Positions 34,443 through 43,519 of a DNA stretch of 64,000 nucleotides are shown here, in pieces. Below the pieces are notes generated by a model. That model ran no database searches, had not been told where the DNA came from, and was given only the letters and a program-made list of their open reading frames with translations. The stretch's first letter is position 1; each line of letters starts with the position of its first letter. Position numbers and translations under genes: made by a program. Source of the stretch: Roseiarcus sp963832305 (GTDB taxonomy: Bacteria; Pseudomonadota; Alphaproteobacteria; Rhizobiales; Beijerinckiaceae); contig CAWHTU010000018.1 of assembly GCA_963832305.1 (NCBI GenBank), positions 310,001 to 374,000 on the forward strand, given 5' to 3'.

Positions 34443-35711
34443 ATGAGACGCGCCCTGATCTTAGCCCCGATCGTTGCGGCTGTTGCGCTGGGCGGCGTAT
34501 GGGCGGCGAGCGTTGTCGCTCCGTGCGCGATGCCCCCCGCGCTGATGGCGAAGATTGCTCCCGACAAGCTCGGCGCCTGCCCGGCGCCGCCCGTCGCGAC
34601 GGCGGCGGCCGATCAGCCGCGCGTGGTCGAACCGCCGGCGGTCACGGTCGTCCCCGCGGTCAGGCGCGAATTTGTCGATCGGCTGTTCGTCTCCGGCACC
34701 CTGGTCGCGCGAGAGGAGGCGCAAGTGGCGGCCCGCATCGACGGGCTCACGATCGTCGAGGTCGACGCCGAGGACGGCGATCAGGTCAAGCAGGGGCAGG
34801 TGCTCGCCCGGCTCGACCGGACCCAGCTCGACGCGCTCCTGGCTCAGAACGACGCCTCGACCAAGCGGGCCGACGCGGCCATCGACCAGGCGCAGAGCAC
34901 GATTGCGCAGTCGCAGGCCCAGCTGCAGTTCGCCAGCGACGATTTCGACCGCGCGCGCAAGCTGACCGGCGGCGTGATGTCGGTCTCGACCATCGAGCAG
35001 CGCGAAACGGCGATGAAGACGGCGCAGGCCCAGTTGTCGTCCGCAAACCACGCGCTGAGCGTCGCGGAGGCCGATCGCAAGAGCCGCGACGCCGAGCGCC
35101 AGGAACTCCTGGTGCGCATCGACCGGACGGAGGTCAAGGCGCCTGTCGCCGGGATGGTCAGCCGTCGCTCGGCGAAAGTCGGCGCCAACGCGTCGATCAC
35201 CGGCGAGCCGCTGTTTCGGATCATCGAGGATGGGGCGATCGACCTCGAGGCCGACGTGCCCCAGCAGTCGCTGGCGGGCCTGCTCGTCGGCATGCCGGCG
35301 GAGCTGAAGCTGCCGGGCGTGGCGGGCGCGGTCGCCGGCCGGGTCCGCCTCGTCGACCAGGAAGTCGACAAGGCGAGCCGCACCGGCAAGGTCAGGATCG
35401 CGCTCGAGGACATCTCCCACGCTCATGTCGGCGCCTTCGCCTCGGGCCAGATCGAGCTCACCCGCCGCGACGGCGTGGGCGCGCCGGCGACCGCGATCGA
35501 GCGCGAGGGCAATTCCGCACGGCTCTACGTCGTGCGCGACGGCAAGGTCGAAGAGCGGCAGGTGAAGCCGGGAATCCTCGACGGCGATTCGGTCGAGGTC
35601 AGGAGCGGCGTCCTCGCGGGCGAGAGCGTCGTCGCGCGCGCCGCCTCCTTCCTGCGGCCGGGCGACCGCGTGCGTCCGGTCCCCGACGCCACGGCGTCGG
35701 CGGGCGGCTAG
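34443..35711 (+). CDS. RND efflux periplasmic adaptor (HlyD/MFP family)
   Basis: The 422-residue membrane-fusion protein begins with an N-terminal signal/anchor (LILAPIVAAVALGGVWAAS) and a Cys-containing linker. The lipoyl half (RIDGLTIVEVDAEDGDQVKQGQVLARLD), an alpha-helical hairpin of about 100 residues rich in Gln and Ala (IDQAQSTIAQSQAQLQFA), the second lipoyl half (VKAPVAGMVSRRSAKVG) and a beta-barrel follow. It would link the RND pump to an outer membrane channel. No TolC-like gene is in the operon, so an external one must be used. It starts at ATG 34443. Confidence 0.92.
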   Translation: MRRALILAPIVAAVALGGVWAASVVAPCAMPPALMAKIAPDKLGACPAPPVATAAADQPRVVEPPAVTVVPAVRREFVDRLFVSGTLVAREEAQVAARIDGLTIVEVDAEDGDQVKQGQVLARLDRTQLDALLAQNDASTKRADAAIDQAQSTIAQSQAQLQFASDDFDRARKLTGGVMSVSTIEQRETAMKTAQAQLSSANHALSVAEADRKSRDAERQELLVRIDRTEVKAPVAGMVSRRSAKVGANASITGEPLFRIIEDGAIDLEADVPQQSLAGLLVGMPAELKLPGVAGAVAGRVRLVDQEVDKASRTGKVRIALEDISHAHVGAFASGQIELTRRDGVGAPATAIEREGNSARLYVVRDGKVEERQVKPGILDGDSVEVRSGVLAGESVVARAASFLRPGDRVRPVPDATASAGG

Positions 35712-35724
35712 GAGGCTCCTTCCC

Positions 35725-38700
35725 ATGCGGCTCAATGTCTCGGCCTGGTCGATCCGCCGGCCCATACCGGCGGCGGTCGCATTTTCGGTGCTGTTGATAC
35801 TGGGCCTCATCAGCTTCCGGACGATGTCGGTCACCCGCTTTCCGAACATCGATATCCCGATCGTTCAGGTGCTCGTGACCCAATCCGGCGCCGCGCCGTC
35901 GGAGCTCGAGTCGCAAGTGACGAAAAAAGTCGAGGACGCCGTCTCGAGCATCAACGGCGTCTGGCACATCGTCTCGACCGTCACCGACGGATCGTCCTCG
36001 ACCGTGATCCAGTTCACTGTCGGCTCGGTCGACGTCGACCGAGCGCTCAATGACGTAAAGGATCAGATCGCCAAGATTCGCAGCGATCTGCCGCGGACCA
36101 TCGATGAGCCGATCATCAGCCGCATCGACATCGAGGGACTGCCGATCGTCACCTACGCCGCTTCGGCGCCCGGGCTTTCGGTCGAGCAACTGTCCTGGTT
36201 CATCGACAATTCGGTCGCCCGCGACCTGCAGAGCATCCGCGGCGTCGGCGAGGTCAAGCGGTTCGGCGGCGTCGATCGAGAGATCCGGGTCTCGCTCGAT
36301 CCCGAGAAGCTGCTCGCGCTCGGCGTCACCGCGGCGACCGTCAATGAGCAGGTGCGCGCCGACAATGTCGATCTCGGCGGCGGACGGGGCGAAGTCGCCG
36401 GCCAGGAACAGGCGATCCGCACCCTTGCGGGAGCACGAACCGTCGCCGATCTTGCGGCGCTGCCGATCGCGCTTCCGGGCGGCCGCAAGGTCAGGCTCGA
36501 CGAACTGGCGACCGTGACCGACGGCGCGGCCGAGCCGCGCACCTTCACCCGCCTGTTTGACGAGCCGATTGTCGCCTTCGGCGTCACCCGCGCCAAGGGC
36601 GCAAGCGACGTGACCGTCGATGAATTGATCGCGAAGCGCCTTGCGGCCATCGAGGCCGCGCATCCAGAGGTGAAGTTCACCAAGGTCGACACCCAGGTCG
36701 ACAGCGAGCTCGGCAATTATCATTCGACCATGGAGACCTTGATCGAGGGCGCGGCTCTGGCCGTCGTCGTCGTGTTCATCTTCCTGCGCGACCTGCGCGC
36801 AACGCTCGTCACCGCGGTCGCGCTGCCGCTCTCCGTCATCCCGACCTTCTGGGCGATGGACGCCATCGGCTTCTCGCTCAACCTCGTGAGCCTGCTCGCG
36901 ATCACGCTCGTGACCGGCATTCTGGTCGACGACGCGATCGTCGAGATCGAGAACATCGTGCGCCATATGCGGATGGGCAAGTCGGCCTATCGCGCCTCGC
37001 TCGAGGCGGCCGACGAGATCGGACTCGCAGTGATCGCGATCTCGCTCTCGATCGCGGCGATCTTCTCGCCGGTCAGCTTCATGGGCGGCATCGCCGGCCA
37101 ATATTTCCGTCAGTTTGGCCTGACGGTCGCGATCGCGGTCATGTTCTCGCTCATGGTCGCACGCTTCGTCACGCCGGTGATCGCCGCCTATTTTCTGCGC
37201 GCGCCGCATGTTCACACCCATCGCGACGGCGCGGTGATGCGCTTCTATACGAGGCTCGTGCGCGCCTCGCTGCGCCACCGATGGCTGACAGTGTTTGCAG
37301 GCGCGCTCATCTTCACCGCGTCCCTATGGTCGACGCAGCTCCTGCCGTCCGGATTCATTCCCGCCGACGACTACGGCCGGGCGCTCCTGGCGATCGAGCT
37401 GCCGCCGGGCTCGCGGCTCGAAGACACCGATCGCGTCACCCGCGCGATCTCCGAGAAACTTCGGACCATGCCCGAGGTGCGATCGGCGCTGATTTTCGGC
37501 GGCAAGCTCATGGGCGGCGCCGACGACGAGCCGCGCAAAGCGACGCTGGTCATCAACTTCGTCCACAAATCGAAGCGCGAGGCGACGCAGAAGGAGCTGC
37601 AGCTGAAGATCGGCGCGATCCTCGCCGACCAGCCGGACGTCCGCTACTGGTTCCTCAAGGACAACGGCCAGCGCGACCTGCAGCTGATCATCGCCGGCCC
37701 CGACATCGGAATCATCAACACGACCGCGAACCAGATCGCGAGCGAGATGCGGTCAATTCCGATGATCGAGAATCCGATTTCGACCGCCGAACTCGACCGG
37801 CCGGAATTGCGCATCACCCCCAAGCCCCAGGTCGCCGCCGATCTCGGCGTCTCGACCGAGGCGCTGTCGGAGACCATTCGCGTCGCCACGCTCGGCGACA
37901 TCGACGCCAATCTCGCCAAGTTCAACGCCGGCGACCGCCTGATCCCGATCCGGGTTGAGCTCGACGAGTCGGCGCGGTCGCGCGTCGGGCTGCTCGAGAA
38001 CTTACGGGTCGCGACCGGCAGCGGCGCGACGACGCCGCTCTCGGTGGTGGCGGACTTCTCGGTCAACCACGGACCGACCGCCATCAATCGCTACGACCGC
38101 ACGCGGCGGGTGACGATCGAGGGCGATCTGCGCGGCGACGCCGCGCTCGGGGCCGCGGTCGCCGCTATCCGCGCGCTGCCGACCGCGAAAAATCTGCCGC
38201 AGGGGGTCGAGATCCGCGAGACCGGCGACGTCGAGATCATGAGCGAGGTGTTCGCGTCGTTCGCCGCGGCGATGGGCGCGGGCCTGATGATGGTCTACGG
38301 GCTTCTGGTGCTGCTGTTCGGCAGTTTCCTGCAGCCGATCACCATCCTCATCTCGCTGCCGCTCTCGATCGGCGGCGCGATCATCGCCCTTCTCATCACC
38401 CACAAGGCGATGTCGATGCCGGTCGTGATCGGCATTCTTATGCTGATGGGCATTGTCACCAAGAACGCGATCATGCTGGTCGACTTCGCGGTCGAGGAAA
38501 TCGGCCGCGGCTCGCCGCGCCTCGAGGCGCTGGTCGAAGCCGGCCGCAAGCGCGCGCGGCCGATCGTGATGACGACGATCGCGATGGCGGCGGGTATGTT
38601 CCCCTCGGCGCTGGGCCTCGGCGACGGCGGCGGCTTCCGCTCGCCGATGGCGATCGCGGTGATCGGCGGCCTCATCATGTCGACGATGCTGTCGCTCGTA

Positions 38701-38868
38701 TTCGTGCCGGCGGTGTTCACGGTCATGGACGACATCGGCCGGCTCGCGTGGCGCGTCGTCAGCCGCTTCGTCGGCGAGCAGGATGAGCCGCACGCGCCCG
38801 CGCACGTCGGGCCGCAGCCCGCGATCCGGCCGCGGCCGGCGCATGACGTCCAGGTGGCGGCGGAGTAG
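35725..38868 (+). CDS. RND efflux pump inner-membrane subunit (AcrB/HAE1 type)
   Basis: This 1047-residue proton-driven multidrug pump has TM1 at about residues 13-32 (FSVLLILGLISF), the FPNIDIPIVQVLV entry, and the GAAPSELESQVTKKVEDAV porter motif. TM4 (TGILVDDAIVEIENIVRHM near residue 400) carries the paired aspartates of the proton relay. A second half repeats the fold, with FNAGDRLIPIRVELDESARS and TM10-12 (GIVTKNAIMLVDFAVEEIG, RPIVMTTIAMAAGMFPSALG). It lies 13 bp after the adaptor gene and is probably under the TetR regulator. The substrate range is not predictable. Confidence 0.94.
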   Translation: MRLNVSAWSIRRPIPAAVAFSVLLILGLISFRTMSVTRFPNIDIPIVQVLVTQSGAAPSELESQVTKKVEDAVSSINGVWHIVSTVTDGSSSTVIQFTVGSVDVDRALNDVKDQIAKIRSDLPRTIDEPIISRIDIEGLPIVTYAASAPGLSVEQLSWFIDNSVARDLQSIRGVGEVKRFGGVDREIRVSLDPEKLLALGVTAATVNEQVRADNVDLGGGRGEVAGQEQAIRTLAGARTVADLAALPIALPGGRKVRLDELATVTDGAAEPRTFTRLFDEPIVAFGVTRAKGASDVTVDELIAKRLAAIEAAHPEVKFTKVDTQVDSELGNYHSTMETLIEGAALAVVVVFIFLRDLRATLVTAVALPLSVIPTFWAMDAIGFSLNLVSLLAITLVTGILVDDAIVEIENIVRHMRMGKSAYRASLEAADEIGLAVIAISLSIAAIFSPVSFMGGIAGQYFRQFGLTVAIAVMFSLMVARFVTPVIAAYFLRAPHVHTHRDGAVMRFYTRLVRASLRHRWLTVFAGALIFTASLWSTQLLPSGFIPADDYGRALLAIELPPGSRLEDTDRVTRAISEKLRTMPEVRSALIFGGKLMGGADDEPRKATLVINFVHKSKREATQKELQLKIGAILADQPDVRYWFLKDNGQRDLQLIIAGPDIGIINTTANQIASEMRSIPMIENPISTAELDRPELRITPKPQVAADLGVSTEALSETIRVATLGDIDANLAKFNAGDRLIPIRVELDESARSRVGLLENLRVATGSGATTPLSVVADFSVNHGPTAINRYDRTRRVTIEGDLRGDAALGAAVAAIRALPTAKNLPQGVEIRETGDVEIMSEVFASFAAAMGAGLMMVYGLLVLLFGSFLQPITILISLPLSIGGAIIALLITHKAMSMPVVIGILMLMGIVTKNAIMLVDFAVEEIGRGSPRLEALVEAGRKRARPIVMTTIAMAAGMFPSALGLGDGGGFRSPMAIAVIGGLIMSTMLSLVFVPAVFTVMDDIGRLAWRVVSRFVGEQDEPHAPAHVGPQPAIRPRPAHDVQVAAE

Positions 38869-38892
38869 AAGGAAGGCCGAGCGCGCTTGTGG

Positions 38893-38935
38893 GGCCGGGT
38901 CGCTGACCCGGCCAGGCGGGGTCGACGACCCCGCC
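38893..38935. repeat. Two adjacent perfect hairpins after the RND operon
   Basis: GGCCGGGTC-GCT-GACCCGGCC (38893-38913) and GGCGGGGTC-GAC-GACCCCGCC (38915-38935) each have a 9-bp stem and 3-base loop, one base apart. No T-tract follows, so it is more like a REP-type element than a simple terminator, though it could stop transcription from either side. Confidence 0.65.
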
Positions 38936-39031
38936 CTACAGGACGGCGCCACCGAAGCCGGGGGGATTGATGCCTGAGCTCTGATGTCTTGACATCAGGA
39001 ATTCGTCTGCAGGTCGAGCATGGGGCCGCTC

Positions 39032-40087
39032 TTATGCTCGACGACGACTTGGCGGGTCTCCTGAAACGGCGCGCTCAGGAACTTGCGAGCAGCCCCGGCG
39101 GAGCCATCCAACCCTGAAGGAGAGCGGGGCGACCGCCCTCATCGCGTTCACCGCCGGGTCGACGACGAGACCCATCACGCCATGCGGGTCGCGCGCATGG
39201 CCCGAGACGCCAAACGTAAGGCGCGGCGGCTCGACGGAAGGCATGCGCAAGCTGCCTACAAGCCAGTCCCAGATCGCCAGGCTCGCGCCGAGGTTGCAGT
39301 TGAAATGCGCCGGATCGGCGGAATGGTGAAGCTGGTGGTGCGCGGGGCTCATGAACACGCGGCCCCACAGCCCGGTGAACGGGATCCAGATCTCGCTGTG
39401 CTGCAGCTGGGCGGTCAAATAGATGTAGGCGAGCATCAGCACGTTCTGGTCGAACAGGGTGAACGACACGGCCCGGCGCCCGAGCGCATATTGCGCCACG
39501 CCGCCGATCAGGCCAATGACGAGCGCGAGGTTGTTGGCGAGGATCAGCGAATCGAGCGGGTGGACGCGGAAGTTGACCAAGGGTGTCAGCACTTCGGCCG
39601 AGTGGTGCGCCTTGTGCAATTCCCAGAGCGCCGGAATGCGGTGCTTGAGCGAATGGTCGATGAAGAACCCGAGGTCATAGGCGAGAAAGAGCGCGAGCGT
39701 GCGCGCGCCGTTGAGCACGAAATCGGGAGCATGCGGGTTGGGGCCTGGGCCGAACCAGCGCGCAAGAAAGGCGGCGACGCCGTCGCTGATCCACGACGTC
39801 GAGACGACGGCCCAGCCGATGATCGCGCCAAGCGTCGCAAGGCCGATGACGCAATAGGCGAGGTCGGCGACAGTCGAGCGATGGAGCAGAACCCGTCGCG
39901 AGAAGATCGCACGCATGAGCGCCTTCGGGGCGACGCGCCGGTTGCGGCGGAGGCGCCGCAACGCGAGCCAGGCGAAGGCGATCATCGCCGCCGCGCCGAG
40001 CGAATAGACCGATGAGATCGACGCTGGCGAAAGAAGGGTCGCGGCAGCGGGCCGCAAGGGGGAGATGAGGGTTTCGATGACGGTCAT
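39032..40087 (-). CDS. Sterol desaturase / fatty acid hydroxylase family protein
   Basis: The 351-residue membrane protein has the di-iron histidine clusters of the family: HSLKH (about 148-152), HKAHH (about 163-167) and HHQLHH (about 252-257), with further FDQN/AQLQHSEIW between. Several TM helices precede and separate them. Family members hydroxylate or desaturate lipids using oxygen; bacterial substrates include fatty acids, carotenoids and sterols or hopanoid-like lipids, but none is indicated here. After about residue 320 the tail becomes Arg/Ser-rich and atypical, so the true end may differ by a frameshift. Start is ATG 40087. Confidence 0.83.
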   Translation of the reverse strand: MTVIETLISPLRPAAATLLSPASISSVYSLGAAAMIAFAWLALRRLRRNRRVAPKALMRAIFSRRVLLHRSTVADLAYCVIGLATLGAIIGWAVVSTSWISDGVAAFLARWFGPGPNPHAPDFVLNGARTLALFLAYDLGFFIDHSLKHRIPALWELHKAHHSAEVLTPLVNFRVHPLDSLILANNLALVIGLIGGVAQYALGRRAVSFTLFDQNVLMLAYIYLTAQLQHSEIWIPFTGLWGRVFMSPAHHQLHHSADPAHFNCNLGASLAIWDWLVGSLRMPSVEPPRLTFGVSGHARDPHGVMGLVVDPAVNAMRAVAPLSFRVGWLRRGCSQVPERAVSGDPPSRRRA

Positions 40088-40327
40088 CGACGCGATGTCT
40101 TGCTGGCCTTCGGATTTGGCCGGCGCGGCGCCGAACCGTTCGCGATCACGCTACGATCCGAGACTTAATGATTGATGGTTTCGATTCTGCGATTTGATCC
40201 TTTCCCCGCGGGTGTCGAATCCGCTGTCGGGCTTACGCGCGTTAGGCGGAACGGATCGAGACACGCGGCGTCCCCCGATGCGCCAGCCGGACTTCGATCA
40301 GAATGAATTTGCCGCCTTGGAGCCCAA

Positions 40328-40343
40328 TGTGATCCAGATCACA
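40328..40343. promoter_or_regulatory. CRP/FNR-type palindromic site
   Basis: TGTGA-TCCAGA-TCACA is a perfect match to the CRP-type consensus TGTGAN6TCACA. It lies 120 bp upstream of the small secreted protein gene (40463), and no other gene is closer. The rest of the 40088-40462 gap shows no gene. Confidence 0.55.
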
Positions 40344-40462
40344 GCGCCGGGTTGGATTTGGCGCAACACTTGCATGAGCGAATTGAGAAGCGGGGAGCGA
40401 AGCGCTCGGGAATCGGGGGCAATCAGAAGCGCGGCCGTCACGGCCGAATGGAGGGGCCAACA

Positions 40463-40726
40463 ATGTCCGGTTATTCTCTTGTGATCCTTATCTGCTCCAT
40501 GACACTGTCACATTCGGATTGTCAGCCGAAGACCGCGACCGATATTGTGCGTGGACCGGTGGTCGACAATCCGGTCATGTGCGGGTTCAACGCCCAGGCG
40601 ATGCTTGCGAGCACAGATCTCGTTAGGGCAGACGGGACCGAATACATGAAGGTGGTCTGCACGCCGTCCAAGAACGCTGACCAATGGGTGGCCGAGGTCG
40701 AGGCGCGCAAGGCCGCGCTGCAATGA
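40463..40726 (+). CDS. Small secreted protein of unknown function
   Basis: This 87-residue protein starts at ATG 40463 after GGAGGGG (40450-40456). The N-terminus (YSLVILICSMTLSHSDC) is hydrophobic and could be a short signal or lipoprotein-like segment. The mature part has FNAQAMLASTDLVRADGTEYMKVVCTPSKN with three further cysteines including VMCGF. No family is recognised. A CRP-type site lies upstream. The stop is 23 bp from the convergent CitE-like gene. Confidence 0.55.
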   Translation: MSGYSLVILICSMTLSHSDCQPKTATDIVRGPVVDNPVMCGFNAQAMLASTDLVRADGTEYMKVVCTPSKNADQWVAEVEARKAALQ

Positions 40727-40749
40727 GCGAGCTCGACCCGAGCGAACGG

Positions 40750-41523
40750 TTACTCGCTGCTCCAACGATCGGTCGAGGGGAAATCCAGCTCTTCGAGAGG
40801 AATTGGCCGCGACCCGAAGACGTCGCCTATGACGCGCGCCTGTTCGGGGCTGATCGCCAGTTTGGCTGAGAATCCGTCGCGCCGGGCGGCCATAGCTTCC
40901 GCCCGCAGGCCCGCCGTGTCGGCGACGTCGGCGAACGCTGCGTCAATCGCCGCAACTCCCGCCGCCGCGGCGGCCAGGAGGGTGAGGTCGCGCGCCAGGT
41001 GCAAGGCGCCGGCGTAGGCGCCGTATTGGTCGCGGTCGCTCTCGGCGCCGACGTCGACGCGCAGCGAGGCGGCGCTCCAGGCGATGCCGGCGAGCCGCCC
41101 GCTTGAGGCGCGATAGCTGGCCATCCCCAATACCGCCCGCGCCGTGTCGGCGACGGCGATGATTTGCGTTGCGCCGTCCGCGAGGTCGAAATCCGCCTCC
41201 CGCACCGCAAGCTTGCTCGAAAGCTGCTGGACGCTCGCCGCCCCGAAGCTGCCCGGCAGCATCACGGCGTCAGGCGCGTAGGCCATGACCGCATCGAGGT
41301 CGGCGTCGGCTTCGCCCGAATCCAGCGGGTTGACCGCGACGATGAGCGCCGGGCCGCCTTCGCGGGCGCGGCCATCCCTGAGGAATCCTGCGGCCGTGGC
41401 CCGCGCCGCAACCCTTTCGCCGGCCGCGGCCTGGGCGAGATCGACGACGACCGCGTCCGCGCCGCTCGCCACAGCCTCGGCGAGGCGTTTCTCGTCCGCA
41501 GGCGCGATGAGGAGCGAGCGCAT
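40750..41523 (-). CDS. HpcH/HpaI (CitE-like) family protein with non-canonical active site
   Basis: The 257-residue protein has the CitE/malyl-CoA lyase TIM-barrel layout: RSLLIAPADEKRLAEAVASGADAVVVDLAQAA, VMLPGSFGAASVQQLSSKLA, QIIAVADTARAVLGMASY, LAGIAWSAASLRVDVGAESD and KLAISPEQARVI. Normal members have LEDAV after the first strand, an IET-type glutamate, and GAEDL. Here these read LAQAA, ADTA and SAASL, so the usual catalytic and Mg-binding acids are absent or changed. It is immediately downstream (7 bp) of the MaoC-like gene. It may be a divergent or regulatory member rather than an active lyase; this is inferred from motif loss. Confidence 0.7.
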   Translation of the reverse strand: MRSLLIAPADEKRLAEAVASGADAVVVDLAQAAAGERVAARATAAGFLRDGRAREGGPALIVAVNPLDSGEADADLDAVMAYAPDAVMLPGSFGAASVQQLSSKLAVREADFDLADGATQIIAVADTARAVLGMASYRASSGRLAGIAWSAASLRVDVGAESDRDQYGAYAGALHLARDLTLLAAAAAGVAAIDAAFADVADTAGLRAEAMAARRDGFSAKLAISPEQARVIGDVFGSRPIPLEELDFPSTDRWSSE

Positions 41524-41530
41524 CGACCCC

Positions 41531-42028
41531 TCAGGCTGAGAGAATTTCGGGCCCGCGGCGGCGCATGAAGGCGGTGCGCCGGCACTCGGCGACCAGTGTG
41601 CCGTCCTGCTTGAACGCCCGGTGCCGGAACTCGACCAACCCGGCCTCGGCGCGCGACTTCGAGGCGCGCACGGCCATGACTTCAGTCTCGGCGCGAACCG
41701 TGTCGCCCTCGAACAGCGGCGCCGGAAAGACGACGTCGGTCATGCCGAGATTGGCGATGGTCGTGCCGACCGTGGTGTCGTTCACGGATATGCCGATCAT
41801 GAGCCCGAGCGTGAACAGCGAATTCATCAGCGGTCGGCCCCACTCCGTCTCGGTGGCGCAGAAATGGGCGTCGATATGGAGCGGCTGCGGGTTCAGCGTC
41901 ATGTTCGAGAACAGCATATTGTCCATTTGGGTGACGGTGCGGGTCAGGCGGTGGTTAAAGACCTGGCCGACCGAAAAGTCCTCGAAAAAGAGGCCGCCGC
42001 GCGGATGGCGAAGGGTTCGGGACTCCAT
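41531..42028 (-). CDS. MaoC-like hotdog-fold dehydratase
   Basis: The 165-residue single-hotdog protein has the hydratase-2 signature NPQPLHIDAHFCATETEWG, with the catalytic Asp and His in place. LFTLGLMIGISVNDTTVGTTIANLGMTDVVFPAPLFEGDTVRAETEV follows. Single-domain MaoC proteins hydrate 2-enoyl-CoA; this pairing with a CitE-like gene is common in Hyphomicrobiales. It is half the length of the two-domain mesaconyl-CoA hydratases, so it should not be called that. The start is ATG 42028. It is transcribed divergently from the DUF2336 gene. Confidence 0.82.
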   Translation of the reverse strand: MESRTLRHPRGGLFFEDFSVGQVFNHRLTRTVTQMDNMLFSNMTLNPQPLHIDAHFCATETEWGRPLMNSLFTLGLMIGISVNDTTVGTTIANLGMTDVVFPAPLFEGDTVRAETEVMAVRASKSRAEAGLVEFRHRAFKQDGTLVAECRRTAFMRRRGPEILSA

Positions 42029-42103
42029 GGACGTCGCCGCCTCACAACTTTAAGTTGCCATTAACCACGACTGTGCAATCTTGACGATCAAGATCCAACG
42101 CCC

Positions 42104-43501
42104 ATGACGGGCGAGGGAGGCGACGTGCACGCCAACCGATCGACGGCCATGCTCCTTCCGGCGCCCGGGTTCGCCAAGCCCGACATTGTGCGCCGATTTC
42201 TAGCTTTCGCGCAATGCGCCGGGCCTGAGAAGCGCGCGGAAGCGGCAAGCGCGCTTGCCCGCGCCTATCTTCATTCCGATCTTCCCGAGTCGACGCGCGT
42301 GGAGGCCGGGCTGGCGATGACCGCGCTGCTCGATGACCCTTTCCCGCTGGTCCGCCGGGCGCTCGCCGACGCCTTGGGAAGCGCCGTCGGCGCGCCGCGT
42401 CCCCTCATCCTGGCGTTGGCTTTCGACCAGCCGGACGTGGCGGCTGCGGTGCTCAGCCGCTCGCCGTTGCTGACCGACGCCGACCTGGTCGACTGCGTGG
42501 GGATTGGAGACGCCGTTGCCCAATGCGCGATAGCGCGAAGGCCGGATCTCAAGCCGGGCGCGATCGCGGCGCTTGCCGAGATCGGCCGACGCGAGGCGCT
42601 TCTTGTCCTGATCGGCAATCGTGAGGCCCCGCTGGCCCCAGGGGCGCTGACCCGTATGTTCGCGCGGTTCGGCGCTGACGCGGAGCTGCGCGAGGCGCTG
42701 CTCGAACGTCCGTCGCTGCCAGCGAGCTTGCGGGCGCAGATCGTCGTGGCGACAGCGAACGAGCTTAGCGTCGCGGGGTCGCGATGGATGCCCCGCGAGC
42801 GGGCCGAACGCGTCGCCCGCGAGGCGCGGGATCAGGCGATTTGTTCGATCGCCTCGTCATGCCCTCACGACGAACGATCCGCGCTCGTGCGTTCGCTTCG
42901 CGCATGCGGGGCGCTGACGCCGGCCTTGCTGCTGCGCTCGCTGCTCGGCGGCGAGCGGGAGCTGTTCGAAGGCGCGCTGGCGGAGTTGTCCGGCCTTCCG
43001 ATATCGCGTGTGGCGGCCTTTGCGCTTGCCCCGCGCGGGGAAGGGTTCGCGGCCCTCGCCCATAAGGCAGGCCTGAACAGTCATCTGCTGCCGGCCTTCG
43101 CAAAGGCGCTTCTCGCGCTCAAGACTTACCGCGGCGAGGCCGGCGACGGGCTCAAGCTGCCGCTGGTGGAGAAAGTCATCGACGAATGCGAGCGGCGCGA
43201 CGATCCGGCGCAGGCTAAAGTCCTGGCGCTGCTCTGGCGCTTCGCCGCTGAGGCGGTGAAGGCGGAAGCCGCTGGCTTCGCGCGCGACGCGGCCGCCTCG
43301 GCTCCCCTCGGGCGGCTGCCGCGCAATCTCGACTTCTCTCCCGCCAACGACGACTTCGACGCGGAGCCGATGTCGAGCGAGGCCTTCGACCGGCCGCGGC
43401 TCGGCCCGGCGCAACTCGAACTCGGCGACGCGGCGGACGACGCTGCGCCGCGCGTAGAATTGCCGCTCGCGCTCATCGCCGCGCTCGACGACGCGGCGTG
43501 A
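42104..43501 (+). CDS. DUF2336 domain protein
   Basis: The 465-residue soluble protein is rich in Ala, Leu and Arg and is built of HEAT-like helical repeats: STRVEAGLAMTALLDDPFPLVRRALADALG, PRPLILALAFDQPDVAAAVLSRSPLLTD, ELREALLERPSLPASLRAQI. This repeating pattern and the C-terminal acidic tail (LGDAADDAAPRVELPLALIAALD) match the DUF2336 family, which is frequent in Alphaproteobacteria. Its function is unknown. ATG 42104 or 42149 may be used; the latter gives MLLPAPGFAKPDIVRRF. It is monocistronic, convergent with the DsbA-like gene. Confidence 0.75.
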   Translation: MTGEGGDVHANRSTAMLLPAPGFAKPDIVRRFLAFAQCAGPEKRAEAASALARAYLHSDLPESTRVEAGLAMTALLDDPFPLVRRALADALGSAVGAPRPLILALAFDQPDVAAAVLSRSPLLTDADLVDCVGIGDAVAQCAIARRPDLKPGAIAALAEIGRREALLVLIGNREAPLAPGALTRMFARFGADAELREALLERPSLPASLRAQIVVATANELSVAGSRWMPRERAERVAREARDQAICSIASSCPHDERSALVRSLRACGALTPALLLRSLLGGERELFEGALAELSGLPISRVAAFALAPRGEGFAALAHKAGLNSHLLPAFAKALLALKTYRGEAGDGLKLPLVEKVIDECERRDDPAQAKVLALLWRFAAEAVKAEAAGFARDAAASAPLGRLPRNLDFSPANDDFDAEPMSSEAFDRPRLGPAQLELGDAADDAAPRVELPLALIAALDDAA

Positions 43502-43519
43502 GGCCGGGCGTTCGGGCCA

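Noticed and set aside
35599..37278. A 559-codon open frame on the minus strand opposite the RND pump
   Set aside because: Shadow of the RND gene; composed almost wholly of Asp, Arg and Glu as expected from reverse GC-rich codons.
41531..42028. Calling the MaoC protein a mesaconyl-CoA hydratase
   Set aside because: It has one hotdog domain of 165 residues; that enzyme has two domains and about twice the length.
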